The notes: a model not told the origin generated them from the sequence alone. 34,159 bases of DNA from a virus (IMGVR_UViG_3300030107_001586:1-34159), one strand, 5' to 3'. Counted from the stretch's first letter, positions 7,877-15,147 are shown. Numbers and translations: made by a program.

Positions 7877-10860
7877 GTTTAAGCCCATCAGCTAATTATA
7901 CTGGAGCATCTTATTTAAGCAACATAAAAGAAAATTGGTTATTTCAATTATATAATCAAGACTCATATTTACAATTTGATGGAACAGATGATTTTATAGA
8001 CTGTGGAACAACTAGCTCTGCTATAAGTGGAATAACCTCAAACATTACAATAGCATTTTGGATAAACTTTCCATCAAGCGTTATAGGTGAAAGCATTCCT
8101 GATTACATTTTTATGAGCAATTCTATCGCTGATTATTTTACTGGATTTAACATATATAAAGACCAAGATGATAAGATTTCAATATTGGTAAGTGATGGCG
8201 GTAATGACAATGATTATAAAAGAATTAGAGGCGATGTGGTATCTGCCGACACTTGGTATTTTGTGGCTATTACAAGCGATTTAGATGGCTCATTTGACAC
8301 ATTAGCTAACACTACAATATTGTATAACAATAGTGGAACAACAGAATCGGCAGCCGACAGTTCATGGAGTGCTAGTAAATCAGTAGGGTATTCAGGTAGT
8401 GGTAAAACTTTATTTGGTAAATTTTTAAAACCCGACCCTGATGGATTTGCAGAATTTAAATTAAAAAATTTTGCAATATGGAATGTACAATTAGACTCTA
8501 ACAATCTAACTGCTATTTATAATAGTGGAAATTTTTTAAGCCTTGAAGAAGATTCAGGAAACTATAATCAATCTTCAAATTTAAAAGCATATTGGGAGTT
8601 TAATAATGGAGAAAACTTTGCTCAAGATTTAACAGGGAATATAGCAACTGGAACAATTAGCGGTGCAAAATATAAAGGGTTTTTACCAATAGCTTTTAGA
8701 GACACAACAGTCGATGATATATTTTATCATGGAGTAGTCAAATCTAATCCTAGCATAAGAGATAGCATTGATGTTTTAAAATCTAAATCTAAAGTTGGAA
8801 ACCTATCGCTAAAAATAATTAATTCTAAATATCAAGGGAGTGATATATCTAAAGAGCTATTTGGAGGTTCTAATAATTATTATAATAGAACTGTGAAAGT
8901 CTATTCTCAATTAAATGAATTAAACAACATTACAGATTGTTTGCAATTATATCATGGTAGATTAACGAATATATCTCATGATGATGCAAGTATTAATTTA
9001 TCAATCGTTCAAAAATCGCCCTGGGATAATAAAGTTGTTCCTGATATTCAGTCAGAAACTGGAAGGAAATTTCCCATTATTTATGGTGCTTATACTCCAA
9101 ATTCTAGTGGCTACACTTCAGAAGCCTATGCGGAGGCTATGGGGCAATTAGTCTTTCCAGTAGAAGTTGATATTTGGGGTTATAACTATGAATGTTTATT
9201 ACATAAAGACATTGGTTCTACTGATACAACCTTACATTATTATGAAGAATCCGTAGATGCTTTTTTACCCCTTGCTAATTCAAATGATGCCGTAGCTTAT
9301 GGGGATGGGTATGTAGCTAGAACTAAATGGGATTTAACAAGGCATTTTAAATTTAAGCCTATAGATACAGTTGTTAGGGCATCAGGCTGGGATAGTTCAT
9401 ATCAAATTGGGAATGCTTTTGATGGAATAGCCGACCAAGATAGCACCACAACTCCGTCAACCTATGCTCAATTTGATTATGAATACCCAACCGCAGACAC
9501 TCAATCTCAAAACACAGTTAACCAATGGGATGTTGACACTCATTTTAATATTCCAGGTTTTGATGATTTTTTTTATTCTTCAGGAAGCGGTTCAAACAAC
9601 CTTACTTGCGAAGTGCGATGGACAATGACTAATTTTTATGCGGTTCAAAATAGCGACACATCAGGCGCTGGTGGTTTTTCAGCTAATACTTTTAAAATTA
9701 CTGACAATGGTAGGCATGGAGGAAGCGTAATTAAGGCTACCGCAGCAGGAATTAGTAATGGCGCAACTTTTACTAACGGAAGTTATTCTGATTTAAACGC
9801 TTTTAGTTCAGGAACAAAAGTAACAATATCGGAACGAACCGCTAGTCGCGATATGTTAGACGATTTAATTCAATATAAATATGACGATGGTTTTTGGATA
9901 AGGTTTGAAAGGTCTGCAACGAGACATGGGGATGTTACTGGTGGAACGAATGTTGGAATTTATGGAGTTTTAAAAGTTTATGATATACGATTTTTAACCA
10001 CTTTAAAAGTTCCTACTTTTAATACAACAGCGGAAGGAATGAAGCGATTAAAAGATGTTAAAAAATTATATAGTGGAGCAGATGGATTAACTGCCAGTTG
10101 GGATAATTCAGCAATTACATTAGGTCATCAAGCCCATAGGGATTTATTAATAAGATATGCTGGTATGCCTACAATAGAACCTGAGAATTGGAACTACTTA
10201 ATTTATGACAGAGCATCTTGGGGCATTAGGCATTGGCAACACGAAGAAATCTCATTAATTAAATATCTTGAAAAACTCCAATATGAATTTGGGTTTATTC
10301 ATAAAGTTTCAGCAACTGGAGTTTCTAAATATATATGGATTCATGGAACCGATACAAACAATGTATTAAGAGCCGAAGATGTTGTTGCTACGCTTAAAAA
10401 AGAAGATATTAGCTCATTAAATATAAGCACTACATCAATAAATGAAATAGTCACTAAGGCGGTAATTAATACAAATAGACACCCTGCAAAAGAAAATTAT
10501 TTAACACAAACAACCGCAGTTAATTCAACGCCTAGAACAAAATATAATATTAAATCAAAAGAAAATGTATCAACAATTAATTTAGACGCATTAACACTAG
10601 CTCCAGCTACAACCCCAGCGAATGATAAACAATCGGATTTTTATTCATATTATAGCCAAGCAAATGGAGACACTAAAAAAATAATAAGTTGTAATGTTGT
10701 AAATATGCAAAAAGGGTATTTATTAGAGGTTGGTGATGTGATTAAATTTGACAATATGCCCGTAGAACCTTTCGCAAGTGATTGGAGCAACTATTATATG
10801 GTTGTTGAATTAGTGAGGTCTGCGGGTAAAATAAAAATTAAGGCAAGGGAAATAGGTTAA
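7873..10860 (+). CDS. Tail hub/baseplate protein with inserted LamG domain
   Basis: A 995-residue protein starting 4 bases inside the tape measure gene. Residues about 1-28 (including ENWLFQLYN) and from about 270 on (PIAFRDTTVDDIFYHGVV) read like one continuous tail domain. Between them, residues about 31-265 form a concanavalin/laminin G-like domain (YLQFDGTDDFIDCG; ITIAFWINF; FKLKNFAIWNVQL), a carbohydrate-binding fold used in receptor recognition. The C-terminal 150 residues, with YLLEVGDVIKFDNMP, resemble tail-hub segments of other siphoviruses. Position right after the tape measure supports a Dit/Tal-type tip role. Whether it is the adhesin or only the hub is unknown. Confidence 0.65.
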   Translation: MSLSPSANYTGASYLSNIKENWLFQLYNQDSYLQFDGTDDFIDCGTTSSAISGITSNITIAFWINFPSSVIGESIPDYIFMSNSIADYFTGFNIYKDQDDKISILVSDGGNDNDYKRIRGDVVSADTWYFVAITSDLDGSFDTLANTTILYNNSGTTESAADSSWSASKSVGYSGSGKTLFGKFLKPDPDGFAEFKLKNFAIWNVQLDSNNLTAIYNSGNFLSLEEDSGNYNQSSNLKAYWEFNNGENFAQDLTGNIATGTISGAKYKGFLPIAFRDTTVDDIFYHGVVKSNPSIRDSIDVLKSKSKVGNLSLKIINSKYQGSDISKELFGGSNNYYNRTVKVYSQLNELNNITDCLQLYHGRLTNISHDDASINLSIVQKSPWDNKVVPDIQSETGRKFPIIYGAYTPNSSGYTSEAYAEAMGQLVFPVEVDIWGYNYECLLHKDIGSTDTTLHYYEESVDAFLPLANSNDAVAYGDGYVARTKWDLTRHFKFKPIDTVVRASGWDSSYQIGNAFDGIADQDSTTTPSTYAQFDYEYPTADTQSQNTVNQWDVDTHFNIPGFDDFFYSSGSGSNNLTCEVRWTMTNFYAVQNSDTSGAGGFSANTFKITDNGRHGGSVIKATAAGISNGATFTNGSYSDLNAFSSGTKVTISERTASRDMLDDLIQYKYDDGFWIRFERSATRHGDVTGGTNVGIYGVLKVYDIRFLTTLKVPTFNTTAEGMKRLKDVKKLYSGADGLTASWDNSAITLGHQAHRDLLIRYAGMPTIEPENWNYLIYDRASWGIRHWQHEEISLIKYLEKLQYEFGFIHKVSATGVSKYIWIHGTDTNNVLRAEDVVATLKKEDISSLNISTTSINEIVTKAVINTNRHPAKENYLTQTTAVNSTPRTKYNIKSKENVSTINLDALTLAPATTPANDKQSDFYSYYSQANGDTKKIISCNVVNMQKGYLLEVGDVIKFDNMPVEPFASDWSNYYMVVELVRSAGKIKIKAREIG

Positions 10861-10863
10861 TTT

Positions 10864-11859
10864 ATGGCTTACCAAAGAATAGCAAGACCAAAAATATATG
10901 TAGATATGATAAATCCATTATTAGAAAATGGAACAATTACAGGAACAGACCAAATAACAGGAAGCGGTATATTAACAACTGCTTCCTCAATTATTCAATT
11001 GTTTGATAATAAGCCAAATAACGCAATAACTATTGGCGGTAATGGGGGAACAACAGCACAAAATATTATAGTAGATACTAATATAGACACAAATAATGAT
11101 TTATTAGGAGAAACTATGTTTATTGCGATTTTAGGTCATAATTTAAAATCTGCCGATGCTCAACTTAAAATTCAAACAGATGATGCATCAGATTTTGGCT
11201 CTCCTGAATCTCCAGGAATGACTGAGGTCTATAATTCTGAAACGACCACCTCAAGCGGTAATTATGCAAGACCAGCTTCTGACGGGTGGAGCTTGTTTAC
11301 TTATACTCAAAATAGTGATAATCGGTATCAAAAATTAATTATTGATGATGTTAGTACATTTGATACTGATATAAAAATTGGGTGCATATTGTGGGGCGTT
11401 GCATATACTTTCCCAAGTTCTCCTGATATGAATATTAAAAGAAGTTTTAGCTATGATGGATTAAAAATTAATGAGTCATTAGGTGGTCAAAAATACGCTC
11501 ACGCAACTCATTTAACCAATAGCTCTTGGACAGCAACTGGAGCTTTTGACCAAACATCTGAAAAAGCATTTAAAACTGGTAGGCAACAAATAGATATGAG
11601 CTTTAGCTATTTAACAGATACCGATGCTTTCCCTAGCAATTTATACGATATGGGTGTTTCAAGAACTGATGAATCAATATTAAATAGATTAATATTTATG
11701 ACCAATGGCGGAATGTTTCCTTTATTATTGCAATTAGATAATACTGAAAATAGTGGAGACGATGGTTGGCTTTATTGTAGATTAAAAAATGAGCCATCTT
11801 TTACTCAGGTAGCTAATAGATATTGGTCAACTAATTTATCATTTATTGAAGAATTATAG
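10864..11859 (+). CDS. Minor tail / tail tip protein
   Basis: The 331-residue product is beta-rich and acidic, with Asn/Asp/Thr-rich loops. It is the last gene of the tail operon and begins 3 bases after the hub gene stop. Phrases such as TMFIAILGHNLKSADAQLKI and the C-terminal GWLYCRLKNEPSFTQV suggest two beta-sandwich domains of the kind found at tail tips. It is followed by a gene-free stretch, so transcription of the late operon probably ends soon after it. I do not recognise a named family. Confidence 0.55.
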   Translation: MAYQRIARPKIYVDMINPLLENGTITGTDQITGSGILTTASSIIQLFDNKPNNAITIGGNGGTTAQNIIVDTNIDTNNDLLGETMFIAILGHNLKSADAQLKIQTDDASDFGSPESPGMTEVYNSETTTSSGNYARPASDGWSLFTYTQNSDNRYQKLIIDDVSTFDTDIKIGCILWGVAYTFPSSPDMNIKRSFSYDGLKINESLGGQKYAHATHLTNSSWTATGAFDQTSEKAFKTGRQQIDMSFSYLTDTDAFPSNLYDMGVSRTDESILNRLIFMTNGGMFPLLLQLDNTENSGDDGWLYCRLKNEPSFTQVANRYWSTNLSFIEEL

Positions 11860-11919
11860 TTTTTTATATTAAAAAATGATTATATTAAGCATTATGGTTT
11901 ATTAAAAATTCCTTATATT

Positions 11920-11986
11920 GAGGGGTGGTCTATCTGCTACATTCCTGTAGTACCTTCTTGTTTAGATAATCACACTTCCGCCCCTC
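11920..11986 (+). ncRNA. Foldable intergenic RNA element after tail operon
   Basis: A 9-bp outer stem pairs GAGGGGTGG (11920-11928) with CCGCCCCTC (11978-11986), with one G-T wobble. Inside lie a 5-bp stem, TATCT (11931-11935) with AGATA (11964-11968), and a hairpin CTACA-TTCC-TGTAG (11937-11950). It is far more GC-rich than its surroundings. There is no T-run after it, so it is not a standard intrinsic terminator. It may be a processing site, an unusual terminator or a small structured RNA between late and early genes. The rest of 11860-12032 shows nothing else I can support. Confidence 0.45.
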
Positions 11987-12032
11987 TACTATTTAACCCT
12001 TTACATACCCTTTAAAAAAAATAATAAAGTTC

Positions 12033-12061
12033 TTGCACCCTATTGTTAATGTCGGTACATT
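12033..12061 (+). promoter_or_regulatory. Early promoter copy 1
   Basis: TTGCAC (-35, 12033-12038) and TACATT (-10, 12056-12061) are separated by exactly 17 bp and preceded by an A-rich tract that could act as an UP element. Seven bases after the -10 comes a conserved box, TGATTATTA (12068-12076), then an AACAAGGAG ribosome binding site and the ATG at 12100. The same arrangement recurs at 13270 and 19450. This is a sigma70-type layout, probably the main early promoter. Confidence 0.75.
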
Positions 12062-12099
12062 ACATTGTGATTATTAAGAAAAACAACAAGGAGTTAAAA

Positions 12100-12357
12100 A
12101 TGACAAAATTAGAAAAGAAAATGTATAAAAGAGTTGGCGATGCTATGTCAGACGGCATTGATGCTGGGTTTTCAATGTTTTTAGACCAAGACCTATCATC
12201 ACAAGAAAAAGGTGTTTTAGGTTCTTTAGCTAAAAAGAATTTGGTTTATAGTGTGGCTTGGGGTGAGCATAGTGTTAATTCAAACGCTTCAAAAGTTTGG
12301 TATGTAACAACTGATAGTTATGATGAATATAATAAGCTACTTGAAGGGGGTAAGTAG
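12100..12357 (+). CDS. Early protein of unknown function, 85 residues
   Basis: I chose the ATG behind ACAAGGAG. A longer in-frame version from a TTG at 12043 would begin upstream of the predicted transcription start and is unlikely. The protein has a basic N-terminal helix (MTKLEKKMYKRVGDAM), then a small alpha/beta domain with WGEHSVNSNASKVWYVTTDS. No family recognised. It is the first gene after promoter copy 1. Its end (EGGK, stop) and the following TAGGATG junction are repeated by the next three early genes that end the same way. Confidence 0.65.
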   Translation: MTKLEKKMYKRVGDAMSDGIDAGFSMFLDQDLSSQEKGVLGSLAKKNLVYSVAWGEHSVNSNASKVWYVTTDSYDEYNKLLEGGK

Positions 12358-12358
12358 G

Positions 12359-12571
12359 ATGAAACATATAATAGAAGATTATAATGGTATTGTAATAAAT
12401 GACAAGCCTATCAAACCTGAAGATATTATGGTTACAATTAGTGTTAAATATGAGGGTAAACATGGTGTATCTGAATACCAACTCCACGATGAATCTTTAG
12501 CCGATGATGGTCGTGACCTTGATGAAATAGTTAAAGAATATGTTGATATTGATTACGAAGGAGGCAAGTAG
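12359..12571 (+). CDS. Early protein of unknown function, 70 residues
   Basis: A small acidic protein starting at the ATG in the TAGGATG junction, one base after the upstream stop; the ribosome binding site AAGGGGG lies in the last codons of the upstream gene. A longer in-frame start at 12320 would lie deep inside that gene and is not preferred. Content is a beta-rich N-half (IIEDYNGIVINDKPI) and an acidic tail ending EGGK. Function unknown. Confidence 0.6.
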   Translation: MKHIIEDYNGIVINDKPIKPEDIMVTISVKYEGKHGVSEYQLHDESLADDGRDLDEIVKEYVDIDYEGGK

Positions 12572-12572
12572 G

Positions 12573-12734
12573 ATGAAATATAAATACAAAAACAAATTAG
12601 TTGATTTAGAAAAACATTTTAAAGGCGAAATTTGGATAACCACAAAAAAATCAGTTGTTCTATTATTAGATAACTATAGGGGTAAAAAATATATCCCTTT
12701 AAATAAGGTTGTTTTTAGCGAAGGGAGTAAGTAG
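12573..12734 (+). CDS. Early protein of unknown function, 53 residues
   Basis: A short basic protein that uses the same GAAGGAGG ribosome binding site and TAGGATG junction as its neighbours. The sequence alternates charged and hydrophobic residues (EIWITTKKSVVLLLDNYRGK), suggesting a small beta barrel or SH3-like fold. It ends EGSK, echoing the upstream products. No family recognised. Confidence 0.55.
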   Translation: MKYKYKNKLVDLEKHFKGEIWITTKKSVVLLLDNYRGKKYIPLNKVVFSEGSK

Positions 12735-12735
12735 A

Positions 12736-13242
12736 ATGAGAAGTATAAAAAAAGATACCACTAGAAAAAATACAGTCATATTTGACCTAGACGGAACGAT
12801 TGCTAAAATAGACAAAAGACGAGAGTTGGCGACTGTTCCTAGCCCTAGTCACTTAACAAAATCAAAAGGCAAAATTGATTGGGATGTTTTCTTTGACCCT
12901 TTAAATATTGACTTAGACTGGTCAAACAAACCAGTTGTTGAATCTCTTAAATTGTTTTATAACGATGGATATGAAATAATTATTTTATCAGGTAGATTAG
13001 ACACAACTAAGATTGAAACAGAAAAATGGTTAAAAAAACACCACATTCCTTACGATGAACTTTATATGCGACCTGAAGATTGTCGTTATATTCCTGATGA
13101 TATATTAAAATGGGAAATGCTTAAATGGCACGATATTGATAAAAAAGATATTTTTTGTATCTTTGACGATAGAAAAAGAGTTGTAGATATGTGGCGAACA
13201 GAAGGATTAACCTGTTTTCAAGTAGCTGAAGGAAACTTTTAA
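12736..13242 (+). CDS. HAD phosphatase, polynucleotide kinase 3'-phosphatase-like
   Basis: The 168-residue protein shows all four HAD motifs: DLDGT at 17-21 (nucleophile Asp17, acid Asp19), SGR at 85-87, Lys125, and DDR at 144-146. The arrangement, plus PYDELYMRP and the ending TCFQVAEGNF, closely resembles the C-terminal phosphatase domain of T4 polynucleotide kinase/phosphatase. That domain removes 3' phosphates or 2',3'-cyclic phosphates from nucleic acid ends. No kinase P-loop domain is attached and no RNA ligase is seen in the window. It is the last gene before promoter copy 2. Start chosen at the ATG of the repeated junction. Confidence 0.8.
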   Translation: MRSIKKDTTRKNTVIFDLDGTIAKIDKRRELATVPSPSHLTKSKGKIDWDVFFDPLNIDLDWSNKPVVESLKLFYNDGYEIIILSGRLDTTKIETEKWLKKHHIPYDELYMRPEDCRYIPDDILKWEMLKWHDIDKKDIFCIFDDRKRVVDMWRTEGLTCFQVAEGNF

Positions 13243-13269
13243 CTCTTAGTAAACTCTTTAAAATAATAC

Positions 13270-13298
13270 TTGCATCTTAATTTTAGGGGTTATAGATT
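13270..13298 (+). promoter_or_regulatory. Early promoter copy 2 with downstream dyad box
   Basis: TTGCAT (13270-13275), 17-bp spacer, TAGATT (13293-13298). Seven bases later TGATTATCA (13305-13313) has dyad symmetry around its central T and could bind a regulator over the transcription start. The leader continues to AACAAGGAG and the ATG at 13337, almost identical to that of promoter copy 1, which implies duplication of the whole promoter-leader unit. Upstream, AACTCTTTAAAATAATA is A/T-rich and partly shared with the copy at 19450. Confidence 0.75.
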
Positions 13299-13336
13299 AC
13301 ATCGTGATTATCAATAAAAATAACAAGGAGTTAAAT

Positions 13337-13537
13337 ATGAGAAATAAAAACGGCAAACTTATTACTACTATAAAAAAAGGTAATGATGTGTTTGAATTAT
13401 ATAAAGCTATTAGGTGGGGTGGATATTCAACTCCTATTATTGTTAAGAATGGTAAAGAAATAAAACAATATGGAGTAAATCTTTATACTGAATATGCCAT
13501 AAAGAAGTTTGAAGAGGAATTTGGAAGGGGTAAATAG
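13337..13537 (+). CDS. Early protein of unknown function, 66 residues
   Basis: First gene after promoter copy 2, starting at the ATG behind ACAAGGAG; an upstream in-frame start lies at the transcription start and is rejected. The small basic alpha/beta protein contains ITTIKKGNDVFELYKAIRWG and ends GRGK, with its stop in the repeated TAGGATG junction. No recognised family. Confidence 0.6.
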   Translation: MRNKNGKLITTIKKGNDVFELYKAIRWGGYSTPIIVKNGKEIKQYGVNLYTEYAIKKFEEEFGRGK

Positions 13538-13538
13538 G

Positions 13539-13847
13539 ATGTTACTTAAAAAAAGCGAAATCAAAAAGCTCATAAAAAACGAAGGGTATAGAATCAGCCC
13601 TGAATCTTATGAGGGTATAAATAGGGCGGTAGAAAGCACGATAAAGCAAATGCTAGTGCAAGTAGCCAATGACAATATGAAAACCTTAATGATGCAACAT
13701 ACTGGGGCAAAAACAACTAAAATAGATTCTAGTTCTTGCTCAAGATGTGCCAACATTGAAAACACATATATTAGGTGGGCAAAAAATGTCCAACAATTTT
13801 GTGCAGATGAGGCAACTATAATGTTTAACAGATTAAGGAGTAGATAA
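13539..13847 (+). CDS. Histone-fold-like protein with cysteine tail (candidate)
   Basis: This 102-residue early protein has an N-terminal half with the helix-loop-long helix-loop-helix pattern of a histone fold. Helix 1 is SEIKKLIKNEG (6-16), then the YRIS turn; the long helix runs from about 21 to 46 (PESYEGINRAVESTIKQ onward); MKTLMMQH (47-54) sits where archaeal histones have RKTI plus the third helix. The C-terminal half has a CSRC knuckle (67-70) and a further Cys. If real, it may bind DNA or act as a transcription-factor-like dimer. The match is read by eye and lacks structural proof. Confidence 0.5.
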   Translation: MLLKKSEIKKLIKNEGYRISPESYEGINRAVESTIKQMLVQVANDNMKTLMMQHTGAKTTKIDSSSCSRCANIENTYIRWAKNVQQFCADEATIMFNRLRSR

Positions 13848-14290
13848 TGAGACTTGCTAAAAGAAGTTGTACAGAATGTTTATCAGTTTTACCCATAACA
13901 GATTTTCCTAAGTCGGGTGGCGGTGGCGGTAGAAATGGATTAGATGCTAGTGGAAATCCATATCGCAGACACCAATGCAAACCATGTCATTGGGAAAGGA
14001 AGAAAAAACTTCCTAGTGGTAGATATGGGAAAGCAAAACTACTTAGAGAATATAAGGAAAAATGTTCTTGTGTGGTTTGTGGATATTCTAAAAAATCAAG
14101 GGGTAAGAAGTTTAGCACTTGGGTTTTGAATTTCCATCATCACGATTCTAATAAATTTGCTAATGTTGGAAATATGATTAAGCAATATGGTTGGAAACGA
14201 ATATTAAAAGAAATAAATAAGTGCATTGTAATTTGTTTTAATTGCCACATGGAGTTACATGGTCACTCCGTACATGAAATTGAGGTGTAA
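13847..14290 (+). CDS. HNH endonuclease-like zinc protein
   Basis: The 147-residue product begins with a zinc finger (Cys8/Cys11 with Cys44/Cys47), then a basic linker. An HNH-like core follows: CVVCGY at 75-80, the HHHD cluster at 97-100, and CFNCHMELH at 130-138. This matches small phage HNH nucleases that use a structural zinc around a beta-beta-alpha-metal active site. It may be a free-standing homing nuclease in the early operon. The start overlaps the upstream stop by one base. Confidence 0.7.
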   Translation: MRLAKRSCTECLSVLPITDFPKSGGGGGRNGLDASGNPYRRHQCKPCHWERKKKLPSGRYGKAKLLREYKEKCSCVVCGYSKKSRGKKFSTWVLNFHHHDSNKFANVGNMIKQYGWKRILKEINKCIVICFNCHMELHGHSVHEIEV

Positions 14291-14506
14291 ATGATAGCAT
14301 TACCACACATAATTGAATATCAAGAACTAAAAGAACAATATCTTAAATTAAGCAGTTTTATTAGAACCTTACATCAACATACAGACTTTGATAAAAATAG
14401 CGATACAGATGAAATAGTTGGTAATTTAGGTATTCTAGCAGATAGGTTAGATGCAATAATAATAACAATGGATGCTTTTGAACAAAACGATTTGGGGATG
14501 AAATAA
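14291..14506 (+). CDS. Small helical protein of unknown function
   Basis: A 71-residue acidic, helical protein immediately after the HNH gene, with a GAGGTG ribosome binding site overlapping the upstream end. It has a leucine-rich heptad character (EYQELKEQYLKLSSFIRTL) and probably forms a helical hairpin. No family recognised. Its last base overlaps the start of the next small gene. Confidence 0.55.
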   Translation: MIALPHIIEYQELKEQYLKLSSFIRTLHQHTDFDKNSDTDEIVGNLGILADRLDAIIITMDAFEQNDLGMK

Positions 14507-14670
14507 TGATAGGGGAAATGAAACCAATGGTAACTGATGATGATTTCACACCATTTTTAAGATGGTTGGTTCGGAAATATAATTATAATGAAGAACAAAT
14601 AATTCATGTGGTAGAAAAACCATATAAATATCAACTGCAATATGAGGAGTTTTTTAATGAAGAAATCTAA
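14506..14670 (+). CDS. Small protein of unknown function, 54 residues
   Basis: The ATG overlaps the previous stop (TAATG), and the frame overlaps the next gene by 14 bases. The peptide is acidic with aromatic residues (FTPFLRWLVRKYNYNEEQ) and predicted helical. Its only support is operon position and continuous frame; the start region lacks a clear ribosome binding site beyond coupling. Confidence 0.45.
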   Translation: MIGEMKPMVTDDDFTPFLRWLVRKYNYNEEQIIHVVEKPYKYQLQYEEFFNEEI

Positions 14671-14974
14671 ACATCAAAAAATAAAAGAGCATTTAGAATC
14701 GGGAAAATCAATTACAAGTTGGGAAGCGATTCAAGAATATAATGTAACTAGGTTGGCTGCGATAATCTTTAATCTTAAAAAAGAAGGGATGCGGATTGAA
14801 TCAAAAGACTATGTGGGAAAAAATAATAATGGGGATAATATTAGATATACTAAATATAGATGCTTAGATATTATAAAAGATGAAAGCCAATTAGCTATGT
14901 TTACAGATAAGCCTAGAGAATTTAAAAGGTGGTTAGATACACCGCCTAAATTGAAAAAAGGAGATATTAGATAA
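14657..14974 (+). CDS. Winged helix-turn-helix protein
   Basis: I start this 105-residue protein at the ATG 8 bases after GAGGAG. Residues about 8-50 have the phage winged-helix pattern ESGKSITSWEAIQEY, then NVTRLAAIIFNLKKEGMRIE: two helices with Arg-Leu-Ala in the recognition helix, followed by the wing. Comparable proteins bind DNA in early or replication regions of many siphoviruses. The remainder is basic with no known motif. It is the last gene before the structured non-coding region, so it might act there. Confidence 0.6.
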   Translation: MKKSKHQKIKEHLESGKSITSWEAIQEYNVTRLAAIIFNLKKEGMRIESKDYVGKNNNGDNIRYTKYRCLDIIKDESQLAMFTDKPREFKRWLDTPPKLKKGDIR

Positions 14975-14978
14975 TTAT

Positions 14979-15037
14979 GTGGGGCAAGGGGTTTTCCTGC
15001 AAACGTCATGTTGGATTTCGCTTTCCTCTTGCCTCAC
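14979..15037 (+). other. Long hairpin in the replication-region intergenic gap
   Basis: GTGGGGCAAGGGG (14979-14991) pairs with CCTCTTGCCTCAC (15025-15037) over 13 bp with two G-T wobbles and a 33-base loop. The loop can form a further small stem (TCC 14995-14997 with GGA 15013-15015). The element is GC-rich in an AT-rich genome and lies in a gene-free 215-bp stretch upstream of replication genes. The following sequence is A-rich rather than T-rich, so it is not an ordinary intrinsic terminator for the + strand. Replication origin, terminator variant or RNA element are all possible. Confidence 0.5.
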
Positions 15038-15049
15038 TATAAAATAAAA

Positions 15050-15147
15050 CTTAAAAAGGTAGTTACGGCTAAAACCACCATCCGTTAATATGCAAATTGA
15101 GATTGTTTACAACGAATTTGTCAAGCGTGGTCTACCTTTTATTTAAG
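15050..15147 (+). ncRNA. Structured RNA-like element with possible pseudoknot
   Basis: AAAAGGTAG (15054-15062) pairs with CTACCTTTT (15132-15140), extended by CTTA (15050-15053) with TAAG (15144-15147) across a 3-base bulge. Stacked inside are ACCAC (15074-15078) with GTGGT (15127-15131), and CAAATT (15093-15098) with AATTTG (15115-15120), capped by TTG/CAA. ACGG (15065-15068) can also pair with CCGT (15082-15085), across the ACCAC strand, which would make a pseudoknot. The outer stem covers part of the TAAGGAG ribosome binding site (15144-15150). Riboswitch-like control or a phage non-coding RNA are both plausible; no known class was recognised. Confidence 0.5.

Noticed and set aside
11920-11986. 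Ordinary intrinsic terminator.
   Set aside because: No T-run follows the stem, and the internal structure is more complex than a simple hairpin.
12043-12099. Longer N-terminus for the first early gene from a TTG at 12043.
   Set aside because: It would begin inside the promoter spacer, before the likely transcription start; the ATG at 12100 has a perfect ribosome binding site. The same logic rejects 13304 and 19485 as starts.
15050-15147. A tRNA gene, because of the paired ends.
   Set aside because: No T-loop motif, no standard anticodon arm and arm lengths do not fit.
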